Assembly (NCBI GenBank): GCA_016931535.1
Contig: JAFGEP010000140.1
Coordinates: forward strand, 1-64,000
Direction of reading: 5' to 3'
DNA from: Bradymonadales bacterium
Lineage (GTDB): Bacteria; Myxococcota_A; Bradymonadia; JAFGEP01
Length of the DNA: 64,000 bases
Shown here: positions 40,055 through 49,228 of the stretch, one piece after another
Layout of the letters: each line of letters opens with the position of its first letter
How positions within the stretch are numbered: the first letter of the stretch is position 1
Notes under the pieces: generated by a model
What the model saw: only the letters and a program-made list of their open reading frames with translations
The model's database searches: none
Told to the model about the DNA's origin: nothing
Translations under genes and position numbers: made by a program

Positions 40055-41425
40055 ATGAGAAAACCAAATCAACAAGAGCGCAGGTGGATGTCGACCCAAT
40101 GGGCCGACACCCGGTGGCCGGCAGCCAGGACGATCGTCCTCTCGCTGGCATGGGCGCTGGTCTTGACCCTGCTCCCCCTGCCCCAGTCACATCGAACGGC
40201 CTGGGCTCAGTCCGGCTCCACCGAACAGCGGCTGCTCTCAGCCCTGGGCGAGGCCGAGGAGCTCTATGAGACCCTCGACCTGGAAATGGCCGCCGAGAGG
40301 GTGGTCGACGCCATCGAGCTGGCCGAGTCCGTGGGCTATAGCGGACCGGCGCTGGCCAACCTCTACCTGATGATGGGCATCATCGAAAGCGCGCTGGGAG
40401 ACGACAACAGCCTGGTCGTCGACGCCTTCGCAGCCGGACTGGCAATAGACCAAAACGCCGAGCTGAACCCCTATTACGCCACGCCAACTCTCAGACAGCT
40501 CTTCGAGCAGGCCACAGAGATGGTCCCGGAACAACCGGTCGGCAGCCAGACTACCACCACCACCACAACCACCAGCCCCCCCGGCCAGCTTGTACAGCAC
40601 ACGCCGCCAGCGACCATTCGGGCCGGTGAGCCGGTCCCCCTGGTGGCGATCACCGAGGGCTCCTTCGGCATCGATCGGATCCTGCTCTCCTATCGATCCG
40701 CCGGCTCCCGAGCCTACGAGCATCGTGACCTCACCCAGGTACGCCAGGGGGAGTTCGTCGGCGAGATACCGGGCGGGTACACCGAAGAGGGGATCCAGGT
40801 CGAGTACTTCCTGGAGGCGCTGGGGCGGTCCAACGAGCTCTTGGAGCAGTCCGGCTCCTCCTCCTACCCCCACGCGGTCATCATACTACACGAGGGAGCA
40901 GCACCCACCCCGCGGGATCGGATCGTCACCATCGTCGCTGGCCCAGGTACAGGCGGAGGATTGGCCACAGGGGAGCCGGTGGTCATGGGGAGCGACGTGG
41001 ATCTGAATCCCGGGGTAGCCATCACCCCCCTTCATTTTTACCTGGATGCCACCTTTGCCCTGGCGGGAGGCTTCGAGCTCGGCCCCTTCGTGCGGTTGCA
41101 GACCGTGCTGCTCACCGATGGGGTTGAGCTGGAGACCATTCTGGGTGGCAAGCTCAAGTGGTTCTTCACCGATGGGGAGCCGCTCCGCATGTACCTGAGC
41201 TTTGGAGGCGGCTGGGGCAACGTCCGCCACACGGTCGATCTGAAGCCGACGGTTGACTTCGTCGACACGACCCGGGAGGGTCCCTACCACGGCGGTATCG
41301 GGTTCGGCATCGCTTACCTGTTCAACAAGCACGTCGGACTGGTGGCGGATATCTACACCATGGTCCTGTTCGACCAGGTCTCCGTTCAGCTCGACCTCAA
41401 TGCCGGCATCCTGGTCTCCTTCTGA
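40055..41425 (+). CDS. TPR-like N-terminus plus outer-membrane barrel protein
   Basis: A 456-residue protein starting 3 bases after the OmpA-like gene ends; ATG 40055 is used, and ATG 40088 is an alternative that gives a tighter signal peptide ending near AWA-QSG. Residues about 45-165 are helical and TPR-like (LLSALGEAEELYETLDLEMAA). A Thr-rich linker of seven Thr follows. Residues about 185-280 form a beta domain, and the C-terminal 150 residues alternate aromatic and polar residues like outer-membrane beta-strands, ending in LNAGILVSF with a terminal Phe. A terminal aromatic residue is typical of BAM substrates. No named family is recognised. Context suggests an outer-membrane partner of the OmpA-like lipoprotein. 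Confidence 0.72.
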   Translation: MRKPNQQERRWMSTQWADTRWPAARTIVLSLAWALVLTLLPLPQSHRTAWAQSGSTEQRLLSALGEAEELYETLDLEMAAERVVDAIELAESVGYSGPALANLYLMMGIIESALGDDNSLVVDAFAAGLAIDQNAELNPYYATPTLRQLFEQATEMVPEQPVGSQTTTTTTTTSPPGQLVQHTPPATIRAGEPVPLVAITEGSFGIDRILLSYRSAGSRAYEHRDLTQVRQGEFVGEIPGGYTEEGIQVEYFLEALGRSNELLEQSGSSSYPHAVIILHEGAAPTPRDRIVTIVAGPGTGGGLATGEPVVMGSDVDLNPGVAITPLHFYLDATFALAGGFELGPFVRLQTVLLTDGVELETILGGKLKWFFTDGEPLRMYLSFGGGWGNVRHTVDLKPTVDFVDTTREGPYHGGIGFGIAYLFNKHVGLVADIYTMVLFDQVSVQLDLNAGILVSF

Positions 41426-41465
41426 ACGACCCGCCCCGCTCCTCTTCGGCGGACGGGCCGGAGCC

Positions 41466-42776
41466 ATGCTCCTGGTTCTGGTCACCGTCATGCTGGCCAG
41501 CGGCTCGCCTGCACGCTCTTCCCCCTTCGAGGTCTACGGTTTCGGCTCCCGGGCCATCGCCATGGGAAACGCCCAGGGGGCAGCCGTCAGGGATCACCCG
41601 GCCCTCTACTACAATCCAGCCAACCTCACCTTTCGCACCCAGACCCACCTGGGGCTGGGCCTCAGCCTGGTGATGCCCGCCTTGAACGTCGCCTTGCCGC
41701 CCACCTACGAAGGTCACGAGCCCACGCTGCCCGAAACCAACCTCGGGTTCAGCGCAGGTCTGGTCTTCCCGCTGGGGGGCCTTTTAGACTACCGGGTGGC
41801 CGTCGGATTCGCCGCCTTCCTGCCGCTCATCCAGCTGACCCGCCTGGAGTCGATCGACCCCTGCCAACCGTACTTCTATGTCTACCAGAGCCTGCCGGAC
41901 CACGTGGTGCTGCTGCCTGCGGTAGGGCTCCGCCTGACCCCCTGGCTGCGCACCGGAGCCGCCGTGCAGGTCCTGGCCGCCATGGACTCCTCCGTGTCGG
42001 TCAGGGCGGACGTCCCCTTCCGCCGGATCGACGAGCGGTCCATGGTGGTGGAGATGGACGCATCCTACGGCCCCATCTTCGGTTTCACCCTGACGGCAGG
42101 TCCGGTGGACATCGGTCTGACCTATCGGGACGACATCGAGCTGCGCTTCCACCTGCCGGTCGATCTGCTGTTCACCGACATGGGGACCTTGGCGATCGAT
42201 GTCGGCGCCACAGCGCTCTACTCCCCGGCCCAGGTGAACCTGGGCGTGGCCTGGCAGCTGCGCCATCCGGACCTGCTGTTGGCTGCCGATGCCACGTTGG
42301 CCTTCTGGTCGAACGCTCCCAGTCCAGCGGCCTGGATCGATGCGGTGATGACCGACGAGGAGCTCCATCCCGAAGAGGAGATCCCGGAGATCCTGTTCGA
42401 TTTCCACACCAGCGAGTTCTACCTGGGGGCAGAAGACATCCTCGTTCCCCGCCTGGGAGCGGAGTGGCAGGTCAACCCGACCATCGCCCTGCGCTCCGGG
42501 CTGTTCTACCGGCCGTCGCCCATCCCCGACCAGACCGGCAGCAGCAACATCCTGGATTCCTCCGCTGTCGTGGTTTCCCTGGGAGCGGGGGCCACCTTTC
42601 CCGACACCCTGCAGGTGACCGACCAGCCGTTCTATGTCGACCTCCATTTCCAGTGGACCCACCTCAACGAAAGGACCACCGTGAAGGATCCGGAGGCCGG
42701 CGCCAACTTTTTGGGGCGCACCAGCTCGGGGGGGGACATCTTCCATTTCGGCCTGGAGCTGCGCCAGGACTTCTGA
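41466..42776 (+). CDS. FadL/PorV-like outer membrane barrel protein
   Basis: A 436-residue protein, 40 bases downstream of the previous gene. I choose ATG 41466, which follows GGAG and begins a clear signal peptide (MLLVLVTVMLASGSPARS). The mature start FEVYGFGSRAIAMGNAQGA with DHPALYYNPANL is the hallmark of the OMPP1/FadL/TodX and PorV-type group. These have an N-terminal hatch followed by a 14-strand barrel for hydrophobic substrates or secretion. The protein ends in FGLELRQDF, with a terminal Phe. The exact substrate cannot be read from sequence; the length and hatch motif support the family well. Confidence 0.8.
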   Translation: MLLVLVTVMLASGSPARSSPFEVYGFGSRAIAMGNAQGAAVRDHPALYYNPANLTFRTQTHLGLGLSLVMPALNVALPPTYEGHEPTLPETNLGFSAGLVFPLGGLLDYRVAVGFAAFLPLIQLTRLESIDPCQPYFYVYQSLPDHVVLLPAVGLRLTPWLRTGAAVQVLAAMDSSVSVRADVPFRRIDERSMVVEMDASYGPIFGFTLTAGPVDIGLTYRDDIELRFHLPVDLLFTDMGTLAIDVGATALYSPAQVNLGVAWQLRHPDLLLAADATLAFWSNAPSPAAWIDAVMTDEELHPEEEIPEILFDFHTSEFYLGAEDILVPRLGAEWQVNPTIALRSGLFYRPSPIPDQTGSSNILDSSAVVVSLGAGATFPDTLQVTDQPFYVDLHFQWTHLNERTTVKDPEAGANFLGRTSSGGDIFHFGLELRQDF

Positions 42777-42800
42777 ACCCCTTGGAGGCCGGGCGACCCT

Positions 42801-42858
42801 CCTCCCCCGCTTGCCGTGCAAGCGGGGGAGGTGTCGGCGTAGCCGACGGAGGGGGTGA
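42801..42858 (-). repeat. REP-like hairpin repeat between convergent genes
   Basis: An inverted-orientation copy of the dispersed element: a 14-base-pair stem CCTCCCCCGCTTGC/GCAAGCGGGGGAGG with loop CGT (42801-42831), a second stem GTCGGC-GTA-GCCGAC (42833-42847), then GGAGGGGGTGA. It fills the gap between the convergent stops at 42776 and 42877. The strong stem could act in transcript ending or 3' end protection, but there is no U-run. Confidence 0.85.
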
Positions 42859-42876
42859 CTCTAGCTGGTGGATCCG

Positions 42877-43626
42877 CTACCGTTCCAGGTACTCCTGGCA
42901 CCTGCGGCCCAGGTTGGCCTCGGGAGCCATCTGAGCGCACTCCTCGAAGAGCGCGTGGGCTTCGAGGTATCTTCCCTGGTCCTGGTGGATGCGAGCCAGC
43001 CAGAAGCGGGGTTCTGCGTAGCTGTCGCAGCGGCGAACGGCCATCTGGAAGGCGTCGGCGGAATCGGCGATGCGATCGAGCTCCATAAGGGCGATGCCCT
43101 TATTGTTGTAGGCCAGGCAAAGCGTCGGCTGGAGGTAGATGGCCATCTCGAAGTTGGCCAGGGCTTCGCGGGCCCTCCCCTGCTGGAGCTGGGCCCAGCC
43201 GAGGTTGTTGTAGGCGTGGCCGGGTGTCGCGTATTGGGGGACCTGGGTCAGCTCCTGGAAGACCGTCTCCGCCTCCTCCCATCGCTGCAGCTGGAGGAAC
43301 ACCACCCCCAGGTTGTTCTTGCACTCGTACCAGTCGGGGCGGAGCAGCAGCGCCTGGCGATAGTGCTGGATCGACTCGCTGAACATCTGGCGGCCCGAGA
43401 AGATGAACCCCAGTAGAAAGTGGGCCTCGCTGTTCTCCGGATCGATGGCCAGCGCCGTCTGGAGCTCGGCGATGGCGCGGGGCACCTCACCGGCTTGCCA
43501 GTAGCCAGCGCCCAGATCCAGGTGGAAGTTGCTCTGCTCTTCCAGTCGAGAGGCCTGGGACCCTGCGCATCCGCAAGACAGCAAGAGCGCCAGTGCCGGT
43601 ACGATAGCCACGGTGGTACTACGCAT
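42877..43626 (-). CDS. TPR lipoprotein, PilF/Tgl-like
   Basis: A 249-residue lipoprotein. ATG 43626 follows AGGGGG and opens a lipoprotein signal with LLSC at Cys18 (a second Cys at 20). Five or six TPR motifs follow from about residue 32, starting FHLDLGAGYWQAGEVPRAIAEL and including HFLLGFIFSGRQMFSESI and AYNNLGWAQLQQGRAREAL. The size, lipobox and TPR count match PilF/PilW and Myxococcus Tgl, which help the type IV pilus secretin reach or assemble in the outer membrane. No pilus gene is in this window, so the specific role is only a suggestion. It is divergent from the kinase-ATPase gene. A longer open frame upstream is antisense to that gene and is not coding. Confidence 0.82.
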   Translation of the reverse strand: MRSTTVAIVPALALLLSCGCAGSQASRLEEQSNFHLDLGAGYWQAGEVPRAIAELQTALAIDPENSEAHFLLGFIFSGRQMFSESIQHYRQALLLRPDWYECKNNLGVVFLQLQRWEEAETVFQELTQVPQYATPGHAYNNLGWAQLQQGRAREALANFEMAIYLQPTLCLAYNNKGIALMELDRIADSADAFQMAVRRCDSYAEPRFWLARIHQDQGRYLEAHALFEECAQMAPEANLGRRCQEYLER

Positions 43627-43773
43627 GTCACATACCCCCTGTCTGGTATCGCCTACCATAGCTCGACCCGGGGCCTGGCACCAATTTTCGGCATCCAAGG
43701 GGAACGGCCGTTCGAGGTCGCCTCCACGCGAAGAACACTTGAATTGGAGCGGGGAAAAACCGACAATCGTCCC

Positions 43774-46700
43774 ATGTTGGTCCCCGATCAATTCGGTCAT
43801 CCCAGCCAGTTTGGCCGCTACGAGCTGTCGGAGCGATTGGCCCAGGGCCGCACCTGCGACGTGTTTCTGGCTACCAGCCACGGGGTGGAAGGGTTCCGTC
43901 GCACGGTGGTCATCAAGCGGTTGCATCCCGAGCTGGCGTCGGACGAGGAGTTCGTCGATCGCTACCTGTTCCAGGTCAAACGGCTGTTTGCGCTCTCCCA
44001 TGCCAATATCGTGCAGGTCCTGGACCTCGATGAGTTCGACGGCCACTACTTTTTGACCGAGGAGTACGTCGAGGGATACGACCTGGCCACCCTGCGCGAC
44101 ATGGCCGCCGCAGGAACCTTGCTGTTCGAGGCACCGCTGGGGCTGTACATCGTGGCGGAGGTGGTCAAGGGGGTGGAGTACGGCCATCGCAGGCTGGATC
44201 CGACCTCGCTGGAGCCGCTCAAGCTGTGCCACGGGGATCTGCATCCCCGCAACATCCTGGTGGGTTTTCAGGGTGAGGTGAAGGTAGCCGACTTCGGCAT
44301 CCATCGCCCGATACCGGAGCACGACCTCTCCTCCGATCCCGGTATCCTGCGAGCCTATGCCTATGCCAGCCCCGAGGTGGCCAACGGAGAGGCGCCCACG
44401 CAACAGTCGGACGCCTTTGCGCTGGGCCTCTTGACCGTGGAAGTCTGTGCCGGCCGGCATCCCTACGCGGCGCGGTCCGCCGAGCGGGTCAAGGAGAAGG
44501 CGTTGCGCGGGGTGATCGCGCCTCACTATCTCAACCAGATCCCAGCCTCCTTCCGGGAGCTGATCACCGCCGCCCTGCAGATGGATCCCGCGGAACGGCT
44601 GGTCGATCTCGGTATCCTGTACGACCGGATCATCTCCTACCTCCACGAGGAGCACGATTACGCGGGAGCTCGACCGCTGGCAGCCTTCGTGGAAGACGTG
44701 GCCGACATCGATCTGCGCACCGCGGTGGTCTACTCCGGCATGATCGCCAGCGAGCATTTTTCCACCTTCCCCTCCGATCCGGGGTTGAGCCCGGCGGAGG
44801 GGCTTTCTTCGGCAGACAGCCTGGCAACACAGGCCAGGCCTCGCCAGCTTGTGGTGGAGCCGCCCCAGATCACGCTGCCGGGCGCGGACAAGGAACCGCT
44901 GGGGGCCAACGGTCGGGAGCGGGAGATCGAGTGGATCCAGGAGGAGGTGACCCGTCTGGAAGGGAACCAATGCCGATGCGTCCTCGTCTCGGGGCCGCGC
45001 GGTGTGGGCAAGAGCCATCTGCTCAAGGTGGCATGGTCCACCCTGGTCCAACAGGAGATCCCAGCCGTCCTGGTGGCCCCGACAGTGGATGCGGCGGCTC
45101 GGCCTTACGGGGTCATACTCGATTGCCTGAGTCACATCCTGCTCGACCGGCCGCTCCTGTGGACCTCCCAACCTGGCGATCGCCTGTGCCAGGCTTTGGA
45201 AGAGGCGGGGCTTGGCGATCCGGACTCTCGCCACCTGGTCGGCCGGGTGGTGACCCTGGAGCCGACGGAGCCGCCGCTCGACCTGATGACCACCCGCCAG
45301 GCCATCAACCGGGTCTTTTCCGACCTGGTGGCCTCTCGGAACGGAGGGAACTGCCTGGTGCTGCTGCTGGACGGTGCCGAACGGGCCGACGTGCTGAGCC
45401 TGGAGCTGTTCCATACCATCCTGGCTACCGAAAGCCCGGGACCGCTGCTGTTGGCGATGTCCAGTCTCAACAGAGGTCTGCTCAATGAGTTCGGGCGGGC
45501 AGCCACCCAGGACCGGCGGACCTCGATCGTGCTCTCCCCCCTTCAGGACGAGGAGACGGCCAACCTGATCACCCACATCGCCGGTAGTGCCCCCAGCAGC
45601 GAGATGATCCAGACCTCCCAGGGGATACCGCAATGGGCCATCGAGCTGGCGCTGGACTGGAAGTTCGGCAGCGGAGAGGCGGTCAAACCGGTCCCCCTGG
45701 ACCTGTTTCTGCGCAGCGTGCCCCCGCTTCAGCTCGGGCTGCTTGGTATGTTGGCCCTCTCGGAGGTGCCCATGCCGACCAACATCCTGGCCCGGGCGCT
45801 TCGCGTCGAAGAGGAGAAGCTGGCTTCAGCCTGCCAGGGGCTGGCTGCCCTGCACCTCATTGTGCAGAGACCCCAGGAAGGGTGGTCGCTGGGGTTGCGC
45901 TCCTTGACCCCCTCTATCGGCAAGGTGCTCCAGGAGACAGCCCAGGGGAAAGCTCGACTGCGAGTAGTCCACCTGCTGGTCTGCGAACACCAGGGGGGCG
46001 ATGCCCTGAGTCGTCCGCCGCAAGCCCGATTGCTGGCCCAAGCCCGGATGCGCGAGGAAGCACTGGACATCGGACGCGACCACAAGAGCAGCCTGGTGCG
46101 CTCCGGCTTCATCGATGTGGCCCTCAACTACATCGACCAGCTGGTTGCCTTGACCGACCGGCCCATCCTCAACTCGCCCCATGACTCGCTGCACCTGCGG
46201 CTGGAGCAGGCCCAGCTGGCTCTGTCGGCACTTCGCCTGGAACGCGGCTTGCGAACCCTGGGCACACTCACGGCACAGGCCACCCAGCTCAGGGACGAGG
46301 ACGCCCTGCTCATCGCCACCGCACAGATGGCCCGCAGTGCGCTGCGAAACGGGGATGAGCAGCGCTGCGAGGAGCTGGTCCGCAGTCTGTCCAACCTGGT
46401 GGACGAGTCGATCTCCTCCGTCGGCCAGGCCTATGCCACCCTCGCCCTGGCAGAGTGGAACCTGGCCACGGGTCACCTGGAGCGTTCCGCCGAGCTGTTC
46501 GAGAAGGCTCATGTGACCCTGGCCAGCACGCCTCAACAGGCCGGTACGCTCCCCGAGATCCGGTTTCTGCTCTCCTACCTGCTCTGCCGGCGGGACGAGC
46601 CGTTCAGGGCTTTCGACCTGCTGGATACCGCCTGCCCCCAGGCTCTGGCCGACCGGGTATCCCGCCTGCGCTGTCAGGGCTTTGTCGCGCTGATGGAAGG

Positions 46701-47142
46701 AGAGTATCCAGCCGCGGTCCAACAGCTGGAAGAGGCTTTCCAGTGCGCAGAGCGAGTGGGCTGGTCCACCGCCAGCCTCCTGATCGCTCCCGACCTGGTA
46801 GAGGCGCTGATCGAGGCCAGGACCCCCGACCGAGCCTCAAAACGGCTCACCGAGCTGAGCCGCCTGGCCGGCCAGCTCAACCACCGCCCGACACAGACCC
46901 GGCTTGGCTACTTGGAGAGCTTTTTGGCCATCGCAGGCGACGGGAAAGAGGGAACAAGCCACCTTGACACCCTCGCCCAGGCCTTTCACCAGGCTGAGGA
47001 AGACCGACGACTGGGTGAGGGCCTGGAGATCGGCTGGATCGCATGGCGCGCCACGGGTGGCAACGATCCCCAGTGGCGCGACCGCACCCTGGCGCTGGCC
47101 CAACAGGTAGGAGATCTCGTCCGGGCAAGACGGCTGGCGTGA
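43774..47142 (+). CDS. Ser/Thr kinase-like domain fused to STAND-like ATPase and helical repeats
   Basis: A 1122-residue cytoplasmic protein from ATG 43774. Residues 14-295 are a protein kinase fold with Lys48 (VVIKRL), a catalytic-loop HGDLHPRN (153-160), DFG (173-175) and an ASPE-like activation segment end (198-201). The glycine loop is degenerate (LAQGRTCDV), the helix-C Glu is Gln67, and HRD reads HGD, so activity is uncertain. Residues about 380-700 are an AAA/STAND-type ATPase with Walker A GPRGVGKS (407-414) and Walker B LVLLLDG near 529-535. The rest is helical, TPR-like repeats. Such kinase-ATPase-TPR proteins are common signalling proteins in myxobacteria. The divergent TPR lipoprotein may share its control region of 147 bases. 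Confidence 0.85.
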   Translation: MLVPDQFGHPSQFGRYELSERLAQGRTCDVFLATSHGVEGFRRTVVIKRLHPELASDEEFVDRYLFQVKRLFALSHANIVQVLDLDEFDGHYFLTEEYVEGYDLATLRDMAAAGTLLFEAPLGLYIVAEVVKGVEYGHRRLDPTSLEPLKLCHGDLHPRNILVGFQGEVKVADFGIHRPIPEHDLSSDPGILRAYAYASPEVANGEAPTQQSDAFALGLLTVEVCAGRHPYAARSAERVKEKALRGVIAPHYLNQIPASFRELITAALQMDPAERLVDLGILYDRIISYLHEEHDYAGARPLAAFVEDVADIDLRTAVVYSGMIASEHFSTFPSDPGLSPAEGLSSADSLATQARPRQLVVEPPQITLPGADKEPLGANGREREIEWIQEEVTRLEGNQCRCVLVSGPRGVGKSHLLKVAWSTLVQQEIPAVLVAPTVDAAARPYGVILDCLSHILLDRPLLWTSQPGDRLCQALEEAGLGDPDSRHLVGRVVTLEPTEPPLDLMTTRQAINRVFSDLVASRNGGNCLVLLLDGAERADVLSLELFHTILATESPGPLLLAMSSLNRGLLNEFGRAATQDRRTSIVLSPLQDEETANLITHIAGSAPSSEMIQTSQGIPQWAIELALDWKFGSGEAVKPVPLDLFLRSVPPLQLGLLGMLALSEVPMPTNILARALRVEEEKLASACQGLAALHLIVQRPQEGWSLGLRSLTPSIGKVLQETAQGKARLRVVHLLVCEHQGGDALSRPPQARLLAQARMREEALDIGRDHKSSLVRSGFIDVALNYIDQLVALTDRPILNSPHDSLHLRLEQAQLALSALRLERGLRTLGTLTAQATQLRDEDALLIATAQMARSALRNGDEQRCEELVRSLSNLVDESISSVGQAYATLALAEWNLATGHLERSAELFEKAHVTLASTPQQAGTLPEIRFLLSYLLCRRDEPFRAFDLLDTACPQALADRVSRLRCQGFVALMEGEYPAAVQQLEEAFQCAERVGWSTASLLIAPDLVEALIEARTPDRASKRLTELSRLAGQLNHRPTQTRLGYLESFLAIAGDGKEGTSHLDTLAQAFHQAEEDRRLGEGLEIGWIAWRATGGNDPQWRDRTLALAQQVGDLVRARRLA

Positions 47143-47205
47143 CCGCTTCATCGGTCAACACGCTTCGACGTTCTAACGGGATCGTCTTTTCGCCGCCAAC
47201 TCCAC

Positions 47206-49026
47206 CTACTCGCACTCCTCCGTGTCCCGCAGGTCGATGCCCAGAAAGGGGTTGAAGCAGTAAGTGTTGGTGTAGTCGTGGTCGAAATCCGCATGGCCGG
47301 CGATCTCCCAGGCGGGATCGGTAAACCAGACGCCAACGTGGGAACAGCCTCCACACGTGCGCCGGACGTCGGCCTCGGCCAGGAAGGGCGGATGACGGTA
47401 CTCGCTCCCGCTGCCGGTGGTGGTCAACCAGGTAGGATGAATGGCGTTGGCGGTGGACCCGCTTTCCGGGGGAGGAGTGTAGATCCGACGGCCGGAGAAG
47501 AGGCGGTCGTCGCCCCGCCGTACCCAGAAGGCATCGAGGAAGGAGGAGATGGAGTAGGTCAGCTCGTTGGTCTCGGTCTCCTGGGCGATGGTCCAGCGGG
47601 TGCCCTCCCCAGCTCGCAGGATGCGGCTCCAGTCGGCGTTGTCGGAGTAGAACGGAGCCCCCTCTCCGGTGTTGTGGGCACACAGGTTGGGGGTCCGCCA
47701 GCCGATGCCGATCGGTTCCCAGGCGGGTGCCAGGCAACTGGCGTGGCCGCCCGTGGCCAGGTACATGGGATAGCGACGACCGGGAGAATCCGGAAAGTCA
47801 TCGGCCGGCTCCAAGAGGTCGGACGAGAAGCGGACGAACATGTCATCGCTCGGATCGGTGATGCCTCCGCAGACCGGTTGCTCCTCTCCCCCGCAGTCGG
47901 TGGGATAGCTGCTCAAGGCAAAGCCCCATACCTGACTATCACCCAGGCCTTCGGCCATGACGAAGCGACCCAGCGGATCGCTGTCGAGCTTCTGGACCAC
48001 CACCACGCTCAGGGAGAAATCGTGCTCCACTGCCTGGGCGGCGGTGTGGTTCCGGTCGTTGACGGCCACCGGGTAGTAGAAAATGTACTGGATGAAGTAG
48101 TGGGTCGTGGTCTCCAGCACGTTGTAGTAGACGTGGGGTGTGATCTGGCGGTTGGCCGGCGTCGCGTTGGCCAGGTTGTCGTCGGCCCGCATGTTGCTGT
48201 CGAAATCGACCTTGGTGAACCAGTCGACGCGGTGGGTGGGCACGGTGGCGGTTCCGGGTCGGACCTCCGCATACACGACCGGCGCATAGGCCAGTGCCAG
48301 GGCGGCATACCCCTCCAGGTTGCTGTAATTGGCCGTGGCGAAGGTGAATCGATAGTCATCGGTCATGTAGAGGCCGTTCTGGCCAGAGATATACTCCTCC
48401 ACGACCACCGTGTAGGGCGCAGCATAGGCGAAGTAGTGCTGGGGTGCGGTGGGGGTGAGGCTGGCGGTCCAGGTGTCCGGATTGTAGGCGATGGCTCGAG
48501 CCAGAGAGGTTCCACCATAGTCCTGGATGCGGAGGTTGGGCGAGATGCTGGTGGAGACCATGGGCTGATCGAACGTGATGCTCACCGTGGCGTTGATAGG
48601 CACACCGGTGGCGTAGGCTGCCGGCTCGGTGGAGACGACCTGAGGCGGGTTCTCGAAGTTCTGGTCTGCAGGTCGGTCGATCGGGACGTCGGGCGCCATG
48701 TCCGGCTCGGTGACGGCATCCGGTACCGGATCCTGGCCGGCGTCGCCGGCATCTGGCCCGACATCGCCTGCATCCGATCCCTCGTCGACGCAGTACCCCC
48801 CCTCACAGATCTGGCCGCGGTCACAGTCGTCCCGGGTGTCACACCGGCCGAGACTGCGATCGATGCAGGCACCTCCGACGCAGGCCTGATCGGAGGGGCA
48901 CTCGTCGGAGTTGACACACCCTTCCTCGTCATCTCCACAACCGATCGGCAGGAAAAGTGTGAAGACGAGTGCGGACAAGGCGAACAGGATGCCAGAGAAC
49001 GGGAAGCGATGCGAGGTGTTGAGCAT
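47206..49026 (-). CDS. lipoprotein with Ig-like and Vps62-like domains
   Basis: A 606-residue lipoprotein from ATG 49026 (signal MLNTSHRFPF..., lipobox PIGC, Cys30). A Cys-rich stretch follows (CVNSDECPSDQACVGGACID, CDTRDDCDRGQICEGGYC), then an acidic Gly/Asp/Pro tether. Residues about 130-245 resemble a bacterial Ig-like Big_5/SbsA domain (PPQVVSTEPA, ITFDQPM). The C-terminal part has Y-x-Q-Y-x-F-Y-Y, VEHDFSLSVV and YLATGGHASC in the order seen in Vps62-like domains, with a further C-rich end. The Vps62 assignment is an inference from these short motifs. It is convergent with the kinase gene, with 63 bases between the stops. Function unknown; probably exposed at the cell envelope. Confidence 0.75.
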   Translation of the reverse strand: MLNTSHRFPFSGILFALSALVFTLFLPIGCGDDEEGCVNSDECPSDQACVGGACIDRSLGRCDTRDDCDRGQICEGGYCVDEGSDAGDVGPDAGDAGQDPVPDAVTEPDMAPDVPIDRPADQNFENPPQVVSTEPAAYATGVPINATVSITFDQPMVSTSISPNLRIQDYGGTSLARAIAYNPDTWTASLTPTAPQHYFAYAAPYTVVVEEYISGQNGLYMTDDYRFTFATANYSNLEGYAALALAYAPVVYAEVRPGTATVPTHRVDWFTKVDFDSNMRADDNLANATPANRQITPHVYYNVLETTTHYFIQYIFYYPVAVNDRNHTAAQAVEHDFSLSVVVVQKLDSDPLGRFVMAEGLGDSQVWGFALSSYPTDCGGEEQPVCGGITDPSDDMFVRFSSDLLEPADDFPDSPGRRYPMYLATGGHASCLAPAWEPIGIGWRTPNLCAHNTGEGAPFYSDNADWSRILRAGEGTRWTIAQETETNELTYSISSFLDAFWVRRGDDRLFSGRRIYTPPPESGSTANAIHPTWLTTTGSGSEYRHPPFLAEADVRRTCGGCSHVGVWFTDPAWEIAGHADFDHDYTNTYCFNPFLGIDLRDTEECE

Positions 49027-49228
49027 GGTGAATTCCGAAGCTGTGAAGCAACCGTTGTTTCTCGAGACCCTTGCCGATATCATCCACCCTCAGGTGGTCG
49101 GCCCGAGTCTCGCGCGATCCGGTCAACCGAGGCTAGATATAACAGAGGCATCGAGTGGATTCAAACAGGTTCACGACCACGGGTAGATGCCGGCATCGTC
49201 CCGCCGCCTGCGCGCGAATCGGAAATCC

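Noticed and set aside
43627..45633. Upstream extension of the TPR lipoprotein frame to 918 codons
   Set aside because: The extension is antisense to the kinase-ATPase; the signal peptide and ribosome binding site place the start at 43626.
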